DNA of 64,000 nucleotides from Anisus vortex (GCA_949126835.1 OX421506.1:14418284-14482283), one strand, 5' to 3'; shown: positions 42,561-54,984, counted from the first letter of the stretch. Numbers and translations: made by a program. The notes: generated by a model from the letters alone, not told the origin.

Positions 42561-43285
42561 TTTATCAAGATGCACCTTAATTGCTTCAGGTCAAGACACG
42601 AATCTATCCAAGACTTCACTTATACTCCGTATCACTTTCTTCAAGAAGAGAGTTAAGACACTATAAAATTGACTCATCTTAATAAAAATATACAATCACA
42701 AATCGCAAGTGCAATGATGAGATTTTTGCACACAAACATTCCAGTGTGATTTCCATGTAGTTCGCTATTTAAAAAGTAGTAGAACAAGTATACACGTTAG
42801 TGTTAGTGTAATAAAGAGGTGTTGGTAAGTGAAACGGATGTCCCAATATTGTTGTAAAGTTATAAAGTTCAAGCAAAAACATGCAGAGATCTTGGATATG
42901 TATTTATATTATAGTTTTATGAAAATAGTGAAACTTCTAAAACCAAACCGATCATTACAAAATCTAACTATTAATGTGATGAAAGTAAATAGAAATCAAT
43001 TAGATCTAAGTTGCCTTACCAGGTAAAACTAAAATTAAATAACAGGCCTTACAAGAATAAACTGAAAGCAATTATTTAGGCCCTAAACTATGAAACTAAA
43101 ATTAATTAAAAACACAAGAGGGAAAAAAATGACAAATTGCAAAGTATTTATAATAATACATTAAGCATTTAATTCAAACATAGAAAAACAACACAACAAC
43201 AACCGCTTATGATAGTCTAATCATATTGACAAATGTATCAAAAACATTTATTTATTTTCATAAAAAAGAAAAAATGCAATTAAGT
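42561..43285. other. No gene recognised
   Basis: AT-rich. Confidence 0.5.
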
Positions 43286-43740
43286 TCTTTCTTCCCGAGT
43301 AGTATACGGACTTGTAATAGGTTGCCTGATCAAACAAGGACAAACCATAGACTATAACATACATGGACCGCTTGCTTTATTATTTCTGCTATATGATGAC
43401 TTGAAACACCGATGTTCGGAATTCCCGATTCTAAATAACGTAATTGCTATACAGGAAATAAAATTATTGATATACAAGTTCCGTTTTATTTAATCGCTAT
43501 GATTTTCTCAATGAAAAATTAAAATCGAAAGTTGTACAGAGCGGAAACATTTATAGATCAGTGTTGTGTGCGCACGGAAAAAGAATATAAGCTCTAAAAA
43601 TAGAGCAGGCGGTCCATCTTATTATAGTCAATGATAATAGGATTAATAAGCCTACAAGTATTCATTTAAAGTCGAAAATGTATAGAAGGAGCGTCTGCCA
43701 TACCGTATCATATAAGATAATAAGCGACTCAACTATTAAA
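43286..43740 (+). mobile_element. Decayed LINE 3' end (FFPSG...WNGLP family)
   Basis: TTCTTTCTTCCCGAGTAGTA and GGTTGCCTGATCAAACAAGG at 43286-43350, and the terminal block TATAGAAGGAGCGTCTG at 43681 followed by ATAAGATAATAAG. The middle is diverged or interrupted. Confidence 0.6.
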
Positions 43741-44049
43741 GACGATTGCTGTTTAAATTGACATCACATGTTCGTATGAATACTCCTCATTTAATGTAAC
43801 AGGAGTTTTGTAAAACAATATGCCAACCATAATATGTTACCGGTATTTTCTAATACTGTACTTTAGGCCTAAGTTACCTGTTAGAACAGTTTGAACAGGC
43901 ACCGTTAATTATGCACACTAAACATGCAAGTGTCCCCTTTGGTAGGCCATAAGTTACAACTACAAAAGAAGCATGAATCAATAAACCAATAGAGGTCTAC
44001 TTTGTTAGTTTATATTTACGAATATGTAATAGCTTTGACTTATCATCTG

Positions 44050-44360
44050 GTCTTATGTTACAGACGCTCCTTCTGTAAAGAAGATTTTATTGCGTCCTAC
44101 GCTCATCCGTTGTCAGAGTCTAGTCTTGGATTTTGATTAGTGCTTTAAATAATGTTAAGTGGCTGCTTTCCCTGGTTTGTTCAGGCAACCCATCCCATGC
44201 CCGGATGCCACTCGGAAGGAATGAGAGCTTATATTTATTTGTTCTCGTAAAAGGTATAAGGAAAGTGTTCTTGTCTTTATGTTTATCTGAGCTTTGCAAC
44301 AGGTTGTTATTGTGTTGTATTTATAAATTATTAGACTTTAATGCCTTATGTATTATTACT
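44050..44360 (-). mobile_element. LINE 3' end (same family), about 310 bp
   Basis: The reverse complement carries CGGGCATGGGATGGGTTGCC, ACAAACCAGGGAAAGC, GACTCTGACAACGGATGAGC, GTAGGACGCAATAAAATC and CTTTACAGAAGGAGCGTCTG. Its coding part reaches further 5' (to about 44360) than most copies. Confidence 0.85.
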
Positions 44361-44521
44361 ACTTTACTCTTTGCCTTTCCGTCCTCAAGTGTTTCTAAGT
44401 TTAATGACTTGACTAATGTTTTTTTACTCTTGTTTGTTGTGAATATTCCCTAGTAATGAACATTGTAGCTTTTTTTTTTCTGGATTAAAAAAAAAAAATT
44501 ATGTTTTCTTTAAGTGATGGG

Positions 44522-44682
44522 CAGTGCCTTTACAAGCTTATGTTTCAGCGCCGCTCCCTTGCATACTGTAACTGCTGTTTAGTGCAATATTTGCTATATT
44601 TAGACTACATTTGCCGCCCCCCTGGAAGTGCCGCTCCTGGGCATAAGCCCCCCTCTGCCACCCCCCCTATGTGAGGGCACTG
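44522..44682. mobile_element. hAT MITE, 161 bp, with perfect 8-bp target duplication
   Basis: Left end CAGTGCCTTTACAAGC, right end CTATGTGAGGGCACTG. Flanking GTGATGGG is exact (44514-44521 and 44683-44690). The interior is GC-rich with two GCCGCTCC blocks. No coding. Confidence 0.88.
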
Positions 44683-44690
44683 GTGATGGG

Positions 44691-45310
44691 TCCCAAGCAG
44701 AAGATGTATACTAGTAGGCCTTATTGGGTCTAACCAGTGTTAGATAACATTTCAGATTTATGTTGTAAGGAAGCTTAATGTTTTTAATGAACAGAATTAC
44801 GTTTCAAAATTAGCCTTTACAATAGGAATTTTTAAGTCAGGTGGTTAGATGAAGATTGTAGCCTTATAAATAGACAGAAACATAGGCAATTTGTGACAGA
44901 AACATAAGCAATTTGTTCTCCATATGTTTGCTTTGTAAAAATATCTCTATCGAATAATTCTTGTCAATTATAAATATATAAAGATATAAAAAATTAATGT
45001 CGTAAGAGTTAGTGCAGGCCTATAACAAGGAAGTCGTAGGCCACGCCTCCCATAAGTAAAAATAATAATCTCACATCGATTTTTTTTTTACACTCTCCCC
45101 GCCTTCCACGTCTCCGCACTCCGTTTTATTCTCCCCTCTCTCTCCTGCTTGTGATTGGCTTTTAAAATAGCTTTAAAATATTATATTCAGTTTTATAATG
45201 ATATCCGTTTGTGTATTCGTGTTTGTGTGTGTTTCTATGTGTGTATTTGTGTGTGTTGATGCACACGCTGTTTAATTACCTATCTCCTATTTGTATACAA
45301 GAAATAATGG
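44691..45310. other. No gene recognised
   Basis: AT-rich, with a pyrimidine-rich stretch 45080-45150 and GT-rich sequence 45210-45265. Confidence 0.5.
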
Positions 45311-46942
45311 TATACATTTGAATAACTGACGTAAAACATTTGAATAACTGACGTAAAACATTTGAATAACTGACGTAAAACATTTGAATAACTGACGTAA
45401 TACATTTGAATAACTGACGTAATACATTTGAATAACTGACGTAAAACATTTGAATAACTGACGTAAAACATTTGAATAACTGACGTAAAACATTTGAATA
45501 ACTGACGTAAAACATTTGAATAACTGACGTAAAACATTTGAATAACTGACGTAAAACATTTGAATAACTGACGTAAAACATTTGAATAACTGCCGTAATA
45601 CATTTGAATAACTGACGTAAAACATTTGAATAACTGACGTAAAACATTTGAATAACTGACGTAATACATTTGAATAACTGACGTAAAACATTTGAATAAC
45701 TGACGTAAAACATTTGAATAACTGACGTAATACATTTGAATAACTGACGTAAAACATTTGAATAACTGACGTAATACATTTGAATAACTGACGTAAAACA
45801 TTTGAATAACTGACGTAAAACATTTTAATAACTGACGTAATACATTTGAATAACTGACGTAATACATTTGAATAACTGACGTAATACATTTGAATAACTG
45901 ACGTAATACATTTGAATAACTGACGTAATACATTTGAATAACTGACGTAATACATTTGAATAACTGACGTAATACATTTGAATAACTGACGTAATACATT
46001 TGAATAACTGACGTAATACATTTGAATAACTGACGTAATACATTTGAATAACTGACGTAATACATTTGAATAACTGACGTAATACATTTGAATAACTGAC
46101 GTAATACATTTGAATAACTGACGTAATACATTTGAATAACTGACGTAATACATTTGAATAACTGACGTAATACATTTGAATAACTGACGTAATACATTTG
46201 AATAACTGACGTAATACATTTGAATAACTGACGTAATACATTTGAATAACTGACGTAATACATTTTAATAAGTGACGTAATACATTTGAATAACTGACGT
46301 AATACATTTGAATAACTGACGTAATACATTTGAATAACTGACGTAAAACATTTGAATAACTGACGTAAAACATTTGAATAACTGACGTAAAACATTTGAA
46401 TAACTGACGTAAAACATTTGAATAACTGACGTAAAACATTTGAATAACTGACGTAAAACATTTGAATAACTGACGTAAAACATTTGAATAACTGACGTAA
46501 AACATTTGAATAACTGACGTAAAACATTTGAATAACTGACGTAATACATTTGAATAACTGACGTAAAACATTTGAATAACTGACGTAATACATTTGAATA
46601 ACTGACGTAAAACATTTGAATAACTGACGTAAAACATTTGAATAACTGACGTAATACATTTGAATAACTGACGTAAAACATTTGAATAACTGACGTCAAA
46701 CATTTGAATAACAGACGTAAAACATTTGAATAACTGACGTAAAACATTTGAATAACTGACGTAAAACATTTGAATAACTGACGTAAAACATTTGAATAAC
46801 TGACGTAAAACATTTGAATAACTGACGTAATACATTTGAATAACTGACGTAATACATTTGAATAACTGACGTAAAACATTTGAATAACTGACGTAATACA
46901 TTTGAATAACTGACGTAATACATTTGAATAACTGACGTAAAA
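45311..46942. repeat. Tandem repeat, 22-bp unit (about 74 copies), each with TGACGTAA
   Basis: The unit is ACATTTGAATAACTGACGTA plus AA or AT. Almost every copy keeps TGACGTAA, a CRE/ATF-like bZIP site. Two variants (AAAAC and AATAC) form blocks: 45840-46340 is nearly all AATAC, the flanks mostly AAAAC. The minus strand of the unit has no stop in any frame, giving open frames up to 459 codons, which I regard as non-coding. Confidence 0.97.
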
Positions 46943-47062
46943 CTATAGAAAAATATCAATCATTACGAAAAGAAGAAAAAAATAAAATTCATTTTTAAAC
47001 TAAAGAGGAAAGTTTAATATCATCAGCTGAAACTAAATAGTTATAACTAGTAGGCCTACAGG

Positions 47063-47366
47063 ATGAGACTAGATAATCAATGAATACAAGATCGAATCAA
47101 ATAGACCTATTACATGATGAGACTAGATAATCAATGAATACAAGATCGAATTAAAGAGTAAAATCAAATAGACCTATTACAAGATGAGACTAGATAATCA
47201 ATGAATACAAGATCGAATTAAAGAGTAAAATCAAATAGATCTATTACAAGATGAGACTAGATAATCAATGAATACAAGATCAAATTAAAGAGTAAAATCA
47301 AATATATCTATTACAAGATGAGACTCGATAATCAATTAATACAAGATCAAATTAAAGAAAAAAATG
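47063..47366. repeat. Tandem repeat, 67-bp unit (4-5 copies)
   Basis: The unit contains GATGAGACTAGATAATCAAT, GAATACAAGATCGAATTAAA and GAGTAAAATCAAATAGACCT. The first copy lacks about 15 bp. Confidence 0.93.
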
Positions 47367-48561
47367 TATTCTAAGATGAAACTAAACGGGAAAATCTTTT
47401 TTTTTTCCATAATGAAACTAAAGAGAAAATTATTATTATATGAACTCAGACTACTTCAGATGTTAGAGATGGGAATCAAAGTGATTTCATGCTTGATAAG
47501 ACCGTAAGTTTGGGTTGGTAACAACTTAATGTCGAGTTAGGTTGGGTAAAATCTAAGTTTGGTAGGGTAACAATGTAAGTTAGTGTTTGGTTTCACAGCA
47601 TATTAACTAAAAAAAACTGATAAAATCATTAGTTCGGTAGGCTAACAATGTAAGTAAGTGTTTTGTTTGACAGCAAACATTAAATTAAAGGCACTTTAAA
47701 GTAAACCTAAAATTGTATTAAACTATTATTCCATATTATACCGACTATCTGAGAAAACAGAGCTTCAATTTATTGGAAAAAAACTTTTACAACAAAAATA
47801 TATTGTGGGTGAAGTGTGCAGTATGATGTATTAAAAGATTAGGTCGAACTAATATTTCAGAAGTGACTAGGCTTGTATTATACCTCAGCGTACTGTTGTT
47901 AGGCAGACATTATTGATTTAAACTTTAAACAACTTTTTAATATGCTTATCATATTTAGGTCAAGGTGTCTAAATTACTGAATTCTCATGAAAGAAAGATC
48001 TGTGAACAAAGTTTTAATATTTTTGTTGGCTAAAAAGTATTTTAAAAAAATAGCATGCAATGCAAGATTTGATAGACAGAACAGAATTCAAGATTAATGA
48101 AAATTTGAACCACGAATCACGTTTTATGTACATTTAATACTGTCGAAATTATATTTAATATATATAGGTCTGTTTTAAAAATGATATAACACTGAGCTAT
48201 AATTTTATAATATATGGAGTGCTCAAAGGAAGTAAAGTGTAGGAGAAACTGCGGACTTTTAAATATAGATAAGTGCACTGTATGGCACTGAGCTATATAT
48301 ACATGTCTAAATAATAAATATTCATTAAAATTACTTACTCAGTTAACATATATATGTGAAATATTGGTATTCAGCGCATTATCCAGTATAATCATCAACT
48401 ATTTCATCTTTTGACTTCGCCATTAAATTAATGAATCCGGTACTCATTAAAATTAACACAATTTACTCGTATAAAAGAGTATATATAATCAATTTTTTTT
48501 TATCAAATTTCAATGACGCAATTACGAAACAATTTTAAATTTTTGGTACTTAGATAACAAA
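47367..48561. other. No gene recognised (1.2 kb)
   Basis: AT-rich. A weak duplication (TTAGGTTGGGTAAAATCTAAG..AGTTTGGTAGGGTAACAATG) lies at 47530-47660. Confidence 0.5.
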
Positions 48562-48905
48562 ATATGATATGTGTTTAAATAACATAGAATATGATATGTG
48601 TTTAAATAACATACAATATGATATGTGTTTAAATAACATAGAATATGATATGTGTTTAAATAACAATCAATATTATATGTGTTTAAATAACATACAATAT
48701 GATATGTGTTTAAATAACATAGAATATGATATGTGTTTAAATAACATAGAATATGGCTGTGTTTTTAAATAACATACAATATGATATGTGTTTAAATAAC
48801 ATAGAATATGTGCTGTGCTTTTAAATAACATACAATATGGTATGAGTTTAAATAAAATATAATACGGCTGTGTTTTTAAATAACAGACAATGTGGCATGA
48901 GTGGA
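48562..48905. repeat. Tandem repeat, 27-bp unit (about 12 copies)
   Basis: The unit is AATATGATATGTGTTTAAAT followed by AACATAG. The right-hand copies diverge (GGCTGTGTTTTTAAAT). Confidence 0.95.
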
Positions 48906-49314
48906 AATAACTTAAACCCAAGTAGTCCTTGCTTAAACCACATATGCTAAATGAAATAGATGTAGAATGTATGTTATCATTAGCAATATATGTACTTTAT
49001 CAACAGTAACCTATGAAAATATATCAATATCAAAAGTAACCACTCACAATATATCAACTTTATCAACAGCAGCAGTAAAGTTTGACGCCTTAACTGACAA
49101 CTTTTATAAAAGAACCCGAAATCCTAACTAAATGTATTTTTGTTGCAAGTTTGTTATTTTTTTAAAGTAGCAAAGTTGGATTTGTATTTCTATGGAGTTC
49201 TGAGTACGAGCAACTGTCATTTTTTATAAGAAAATGTTGCCGGTTTTAGCAAGCGCGAAAAAGGTTGTCCACCCCGCTCTATATATTACTTCATTGGCAT
49301 TTCATAAACATTAC
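48906..49314. other. No gene recognised
   Basis: AT-rich; small duplication of ATATATCAA(T/C)(A/T)T near 49018-49065. Confidence 0.5.
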
Positions 49315-49515
49315 CTTATATATTACAGAAGCTCCTTCTATTGAAAAGTTGATTGCGTCCTTCGCTCATCCTCCATTTTTATTAGTGTTTTAAATTATAT
49401 TAAGTTACTGGTTTTCCTCGTTTGTACAGTCAACCCATTTTATGCACGGATGCCAGTTGGGAAGAAAGAGTACTTAAATGCATTTGTTCTCGCATAAGGG
49501 ATAAGGAAAGTGTTT
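49315..49515 (-). mobile_element. LINE 3' end (FFPSG...WNGLP family)
   Basis: Reverse complement: TTTCTTCCCAACTGGCATCC, GTGCATAAAATGGGTTGACT, GAGGATGAGCGAAGGACGC and AGAAGGAGCTTCTGTAATAT. Confidence 0.8.
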
Positions 49516-49592
49516 TTATTTGTGAAGCTGTTTGGGTGTGGGGGGAGAGAGGGGGGGTTACATGAGAAAATGTTTAAGGTTTTAGACCAGGG

Positions 49593-49618
49593 ATCGGCAA
49601 CGTGTGGCACGCGTTTTT
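49593..49618 (+). mobile_element. hAT terminal inverted repeat relic
   Basis: CAGGGATCGGCAACGTGTGG followed by CACGCG, a hAT 5' end cut off by the SINE that begins at about 49619. Confidence 0.55.
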
Positions 49619-49775
49619 TATCTTGGGTCTAGAGGGTCTTCCTGAGTCTACCCAGCTCTGATGGGTACCTGACTTTAGTTGAGGTAAAGTAAAAGCGTCT
49701 GTACATAGTGCTGGCCACACAATCACCTAGTATGCCGTGGCCACAGAAACTGGTGAACGCTGCTTCTAGGGTTAG
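49619..49775 (+). mobile_element. tRNA-derived SINE body (5' truncated)
   Basis: GAGTCTACCCAGCTCTGATG, TGACTTTAGTTGAGGTAAAG, GTGCTGGCCACACAATCACC, TAGTATGCCGTGGCCACAG, AAACTGGTGAACGCTGCTTC. Confidence 0.85.
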
Positions 49776-49879
49776 AATTTAAAAAAAAAAAATTAAGCGC
49801 TCTAAGAGCTAATTTTCCAGTGTAGGGAATAAACATTAGAAAGTGGCACAAGAGCTAAATATAAGACTAATTTAGGCTT

Positions 49880-50153
49880 AGGATATAACTATAGAACAAA
49901 TTGAGAGCCAAACTACAATTATAGAACAAATTGAGAGCCAAACTACAACTATATGACAAGTTGAGAGCCAAACTACAAATATAGAACAAGTTGAGAGCCA
50001 AACTACAAATATAGAACAAGTTGAGAGCCAAACTACAACTATAGAACAAGTTGAGAGCCAAACTACAACTATAGAACAAGTTGAGAGCCAAACTACAACT
50101 ATAGAACAAGTTAAAGGCCAAACTACAACTATAGAACAAGTTGAGAGCCAAAC
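49880..50153. repeat. Tandem repeat, 30-bp unit (9 copies)
   Basis: The unit is CTATAGAACAAGTTGAGAGC followed by CAAACTACAA. Period divisible by 3, hence open minus-strand frames that I do not call genes. Confidence 0.96.
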
Positions 50154-51210
50154 CACCCACATCTCATTAATGGAATATGCAGAGTCTATAAGGTGAACAC
50201 AATTTCTAAGGTCTTTTCGATTTGTAAAAAAAAAAAAAAATTGTTAAATATACTTAAATATACATTGATAATTATTCGTTCTTGCCAATATAAAGATTAT
50301 ACCATAAAAAAAAAACATACGAAAGATACAATAATATACAAGCGTGCAATTTAAAAAATCAGTAACATAACAAACATCATTTAAAACATACGACAGGACA
50401 TTCCATATAAAGAACATCGGCAGGAAAAAATGCGATATTAAGAACATATTATGAATTAAAGAACATACGATAAAATGATTACATAATATAAAACGCATAG
50501 GATATAAAGGTCATAAGATACAAAGAACATACGATATAATAATACAGATTATAGGCTACGATAGAATCAAAAACTATTTTTTTTTTAAACGATATAACGA
50601 AAATACGTTGTTTTATACTTTTTCAAAGGTTTTAAATAATATTTCATTTTATAAACCTCTGGAAATAATTTAGCTATATATAGGCTACCGGTATCTTAAT
50701 ATATTTTAACTTATTTTATGATGAAACAATATCTAGAATAGATGCAACACAGATTAAAGAAGTTAACTGACCGAAATATTGAACTGACACCGTGAATAAA
50801 ATTAACAGTAATTTCGAACACAATTCTTATCAAACAGTTGGTGTTTACAAAGATGGAAAACGTTTTAAATATGAAAAAAAATCTAAGTATAAAAAATTAC
50901 AACAACATTAATTGTTTTCTATGGCTGTAAACAGTAAAATGTGTTTAATTGCAATAAATAAATTGTATTTTATGGTTTATAATTGATTATATTTTTAATT
51001 AGGCTATAGTTTATGATTCTTGGGAGAGTCTGCACTAAAAACATATTATATTAATGTGCAGGGCCTCACAGGGTATAGACTAAAGGTCTATAGCATTAAC
51101 AGAGAAAATATCCAGGATGTAAAAGAAATGAGTACATCGAAAGACTTATGAATAGCCTATCTTTCTATCTATATAGAAATACCTTTAGGAGAGAAGGGCA
51201 AGGAGTACAG
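50154..51210. other. No gene recognised; degenerate AAAGAACATACGATA repeats
   Basis: Between 50380 and 50560 AAAGAACAT(A/C)(C/T)GA-like words recur at 20-30 bp spacing. The rest is AT-rich. Confidence 0.5.
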
Positions 51211-51540
51211 TAGTAATAATACATTTACATAAGGCATTAAACTCTTATTTAGAAATACAACCCAATAACTGAATAATAACCTGTTGCAATGCTCAGATAA
51301 ACATAAAGACAAAAAAACCTTTTCTTATCCCTTATGCGAAAGTAAATGCATATAAATACATTTTCCTCCCGAGTGGCATTCGGGCGTGGAATGGGTTGCC
51401 TGGACAAACCAGGAAAACCAGTAACTTAACATCATTTAAAACATTAATAAAAACGCAAGACTAGACTCGGACCACGGATGAGCGTAGGACGCAATAATAT
51501 TCTTTATAGAAGGAGCGTCTGTAATGTATAAGATAAGATG
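51211..51540 (+). mobile_element. LINE 3' end (FFPSG...WNGLP family), about 330 bp
   Basis: Contains ATAACCTGTTGCAATGCTC, TCCTCCCGAGTGGCATTCGG, TGGAATGGGTTGCCTGGAC, GACTCGGACCACGGATGAGC and CTTTATAGAAGGAGCGTCTG, ending ATAAGATAAG. Frame relics read SGIRAWNGLPGQTRKTSNL. Confidence 0.88.
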
Positions 51541-51599
51541 ATATATAGATAATTAGATAGATCCTTAGGTAGATAGATATATGCAAAAATAGCTTGAAA

Positions 51600-51832
51600 A
51601 AAATACTTTCAATATACCTTATGCGAGAACAAATGCATATAAGTACTCTTTCTTCCCGAGTGGATTTCGGGCTTGGAATGGGTTGCCTGAACAAACCAGG
51701 AAAATCAGTAACTTAACAAACATCATTTAAAACACCAACAGAAATGAAGGACTAGACTCAAACTGCGGATGAGCGTAAGACGTAATAATCTTCTTTATAG
51801 AAGGAGCGTCTGTAATGTATACGATAAGATTT
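51600..51832 (+). mobile_element. LINE 3' end, second tandem copy
   Basis: Frame reads [26 protein letters not shown], stop. It has the same 3' block CTTCTTTATAGAAGGAGCG and terminal ACGATAAGAT. Lies only 60 bp from the previous copy, same orientation. Confidence 0.88.
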
Positions 51833-52997
51833 ATTATAAAAAGGTCTATATATTTACATCTCACGATACTTTTTTTACACCAAATGACAACATGATTAAG
51901 ACACTCCTTTATGTTGGAGAAATTATAATTGATTGTATAGTATAGCCATCTCGAAATTTATGTTTTCCTTCTGTCTTCAGATGTGTATTCTAAGAAATAC
52001 ATTTTAAAGTTTTAATTAGAATGTAAGGTAAGCCATTTGTAGTATAAATGAATTTTAAAATAAAATGTAACATTTTTTATTTTGATATACGGGTCGGTCG
52101 GCAAATTTAATTTAATCTATGCCTGGAAACCCCTATATTTACACATACTATCATCATACTATTAACATATATATAGGTTATTTTATATTTTGTAATATTA
52201 TGATATACTATTATATTATGTTTATTATATTATTATTCGTATTTTATTATTGTTTGTATTATATCAAATAAACATTTTTACTATTAGATAGATAGATTAG
52301 ATTATACATAGATCTAGTATTATTACATTTGTTTAATAAAACAAAAAACTATAAATAGAACAACATAAAGAAATCTCTGTCAATTGACCTCATTCTCTTT
52401 TTTTGTTGTTTGTTCTTTCTTTCTTTTACATTGACCCTGTTCTATAGATTTTTTCATTGGTGTTCCATCAACATTTTTCGACAACTTAACAAAAAATTGT
52501 TCAACATACTGAAATATCTATTGATCCGGCACTGTAGTTTCATTTTAAAATATATACTTAGAAGAAATATGATAATTGTCACTCGAATGGGCTATATTAA
52601 AGATTTCATTCTTCAATAAAAGTACACCTCACTCCGCGACCTACTGACCTGTGTGAACCTAACAGAAATGACTAGTGTGATAAGGGCGTTTAGTGTCAAA
52701 AGGTCAACTGGACGCTGGTTGAACGTTTACCGGATACCACTGCCCTCATATATTTATATGTCCACTGTAGATTGGTGGATCGCTTTTTTTTTTCATTGTA
52801 AATTTTTGCACACGGTTAACACAATTTTTTTTAAATAAATCAACTCAATCAAATGTATTAAATATATTCGATTTCATTCTGTTATTCACATTTCTTTAGA
52901 CATAATGAAATATAAGGGTAACAGAATATGTTTGTTCCGTTATTTCTAGGATATTTGTGTACATATGATGCTTTAAATCTTAATATCATCTTTAAAT
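51833..52997. other. No gene recognised
   Basis: AT-rich. A slightly GC-richer patch at 52625-52790 (61-codon frame, 52653-52838) has no known domain. Confidence 0.5.
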
Positions 52998-53032
52998 TAC
53001 AGACGCTCCTTCTATAAAGAAGATTATTATTT
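52998..53032 (-). mobile_element. LINE 3' terminal fragment
   Basis: ATTACAGACGCTCCTTCTAT then AAAGAAGATTATT: the last 35 bp of the FFPSG-family LINE in reverse. Confidence 0.7.
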
Positions 53033-53158
53033 CAGCTCATTAAGTGATTAGAAAACCGCCGATACCAGGTATTAAAATTAAAAGATTATGAAAACAAACA
53101 AAAAGGAATATTGATTCAATGTACATTTGTACACTCCAAAATAAGGACAAAATAACAC

Positions 53159-53807
53159 ATGTTTTCAAACAGCGTTACAACTAGACTAAGGCATCAATTC
53201 AAGCCCCACAAAATGTTTTCAAACAGCGTTACAACTAGACTAAGGCATCAATTCAAGCCCCACAAAATGTTTTCAAACAGCGTTACAACTAGACTAAGGC
53301 ATCAATTCAAGCCCCACAAAATGTTTTCAAACAGCGTTACAACTAGACTAAGGCATCAATTCAAGCCCCACAAAATGTTTTCAAACAGCGTTACAACTAG
53401 ACTAAGGCATCAATTCAAGCCCCACAAAATGTTTTCAAACAGCGTTACAACTAGACTAAGGCATCAATTCAAGCCCCACAAAATGTTTTCAAACAGCGTT
53501 ACAACTAGACTAAGGCATCAATTCAAGCCCCACAAAATGTTTTCAAACAGCGTTACAACTAGACTAAGGCATCAATTCAAGCCCCACAAAATGTTTTCAA
53601 ACAGCGTTACAACTAGACTAAGGCATCAATTCAAGCCCCACAAAATGTTTTCAAACAGCGTTACAACTAGACTAAGGCATCAATTCAAGCCCCACAAAAT
53701 GTTTTCAAACAGCGTTACAACTAGACTAAGGCATCAATTCAAGCCCCACAAAATGTTTTCAAACAGCGTTACAACTAGACTAAGGCATCAATTCAAGCCC
53801 CACAAAA
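53159..53807. repeat. Homogeneous tandem repeat, 54-bp unit (12 copies)
   Basis: Twelve copies of a 54-bp unit that look identical base for base until the last few positions. The unit begins ATGTTTTCAAACAGCGTTAC. Read from 53159 it encodes MFSNSVTTRLRHQFKPHK repeated 12 times, then KFE and a stop at 53816-53818 (219 codons). The peptide is basic and has no known domain. No splice or promoter evidence, so I list it as a repeat; coding is possible but unsupported. Confidence 0.96.
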
Positions 53808-53818
53808 AGTTTGAATAA

Positions 53819-54984
53819 AGACAAATTCAAAATAAAAGACCGTTTAAATGTAATCCGAAATGTAGCCCTAGACCCAGCTATATGCTACAGATGTGTAACA
53901 ACTCTGCTCAGCGCATATTTACAGTTTTTGTGGGGAGACCTAATTGTAGAAGAATTGTTAAATTGAGATATATATATAACATCCTGGGATTTCTGCCTTT
54001 AAGTGGTACTGCTTTATGCTTGTGGACTGCTCTGCATTTATAATCGTATTTATAATGTTTTATAAAAACAATTGTATCCCTTAATTAACCCAAATATTTA
54101 AAAATCTCACTTCTTAAGAAGTAAAACTAAAATTAATTTAATGTATGCCTTTAAAATTTCCCTTTTTTTATCATAGATATAAATTGTCGTTTTTTTTTTA
54201 AATATATTTAAATTAATATCTGTAATTGCCTAAAAAAACGATAACATGAGTCAATTTATACATAGATAGCAATCAATGGCCTCAAATTATAAAATTAAAA
54301 TAATAATGGATTTAACCTTAAACACTATTGTCATTGTTCTAAAAAATAGGGCTATAGATCCACATATACTTATTGTTTACAATATAGTCTGATACAATTT
54401 GTGATAAATAGATAGTGCTTCTCGTATTAACAATACATGCTCATTTTAAGTAGTTCCAAGGTCTTTTAACATAACATCTTGAAATGTATATTATTTAAAG
54501 TAAGTTATTTATATTAAAAGGCCTGAACTTTTTTTAAAGTGTTATGAACAATCGAATAACACGTAGGCCTATCTTTCAATTTTAGAAAACAAACCCGGAA
54601 ATGGATTTTTTTAACGTTGTGAAATAAATTGAAAACCTATTTTTAAGCCATCTATTTCACAAAGATCCCCAGGTACTAAAGCTTATTAAAGACTATCAGT
54701 CATTACCAAAAATTCATTTTTTTTAAAACTATATCCATTTTGTTATACTTAAAAGAGGCAGTTCAAATAAATCCTTTAATTTGTTTTCACACAATTGTGA
54801 CATATTTCCACAACGCTCCTTGGATTATAGGCCTATAGAAATTATTCAATTAAAATAAAGAAATTATTGTTAAAAGAAAAGAAAAAGGGATCCTGACAAA
54901 TTAACTCGAAGTGCCCCAACCTATAAATTACTGTGCAGGATAAAATGTTCCTAGCCGAGATCGACGCACTGTCTAATCTTATAG
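53819..54984. other. No gene recognised (1.2 kb)
   Basis: AT-rich intergenic sequence. Confidence 0.5.

Noticed and set aside
45280..46901. Minus-strand open frames up to 459 codons over the 22-bp array
   Set aside because: The unit has no stop in any minus-strand frame, so all three frames are open; three units make a 22-residue period. The composition is purely periodic with no start context, splicing or homology.
48562..50162. Open frames over the 27-bp and 30-bp arrays
   Set aside because: Repeat-derived; period divisible by 3.
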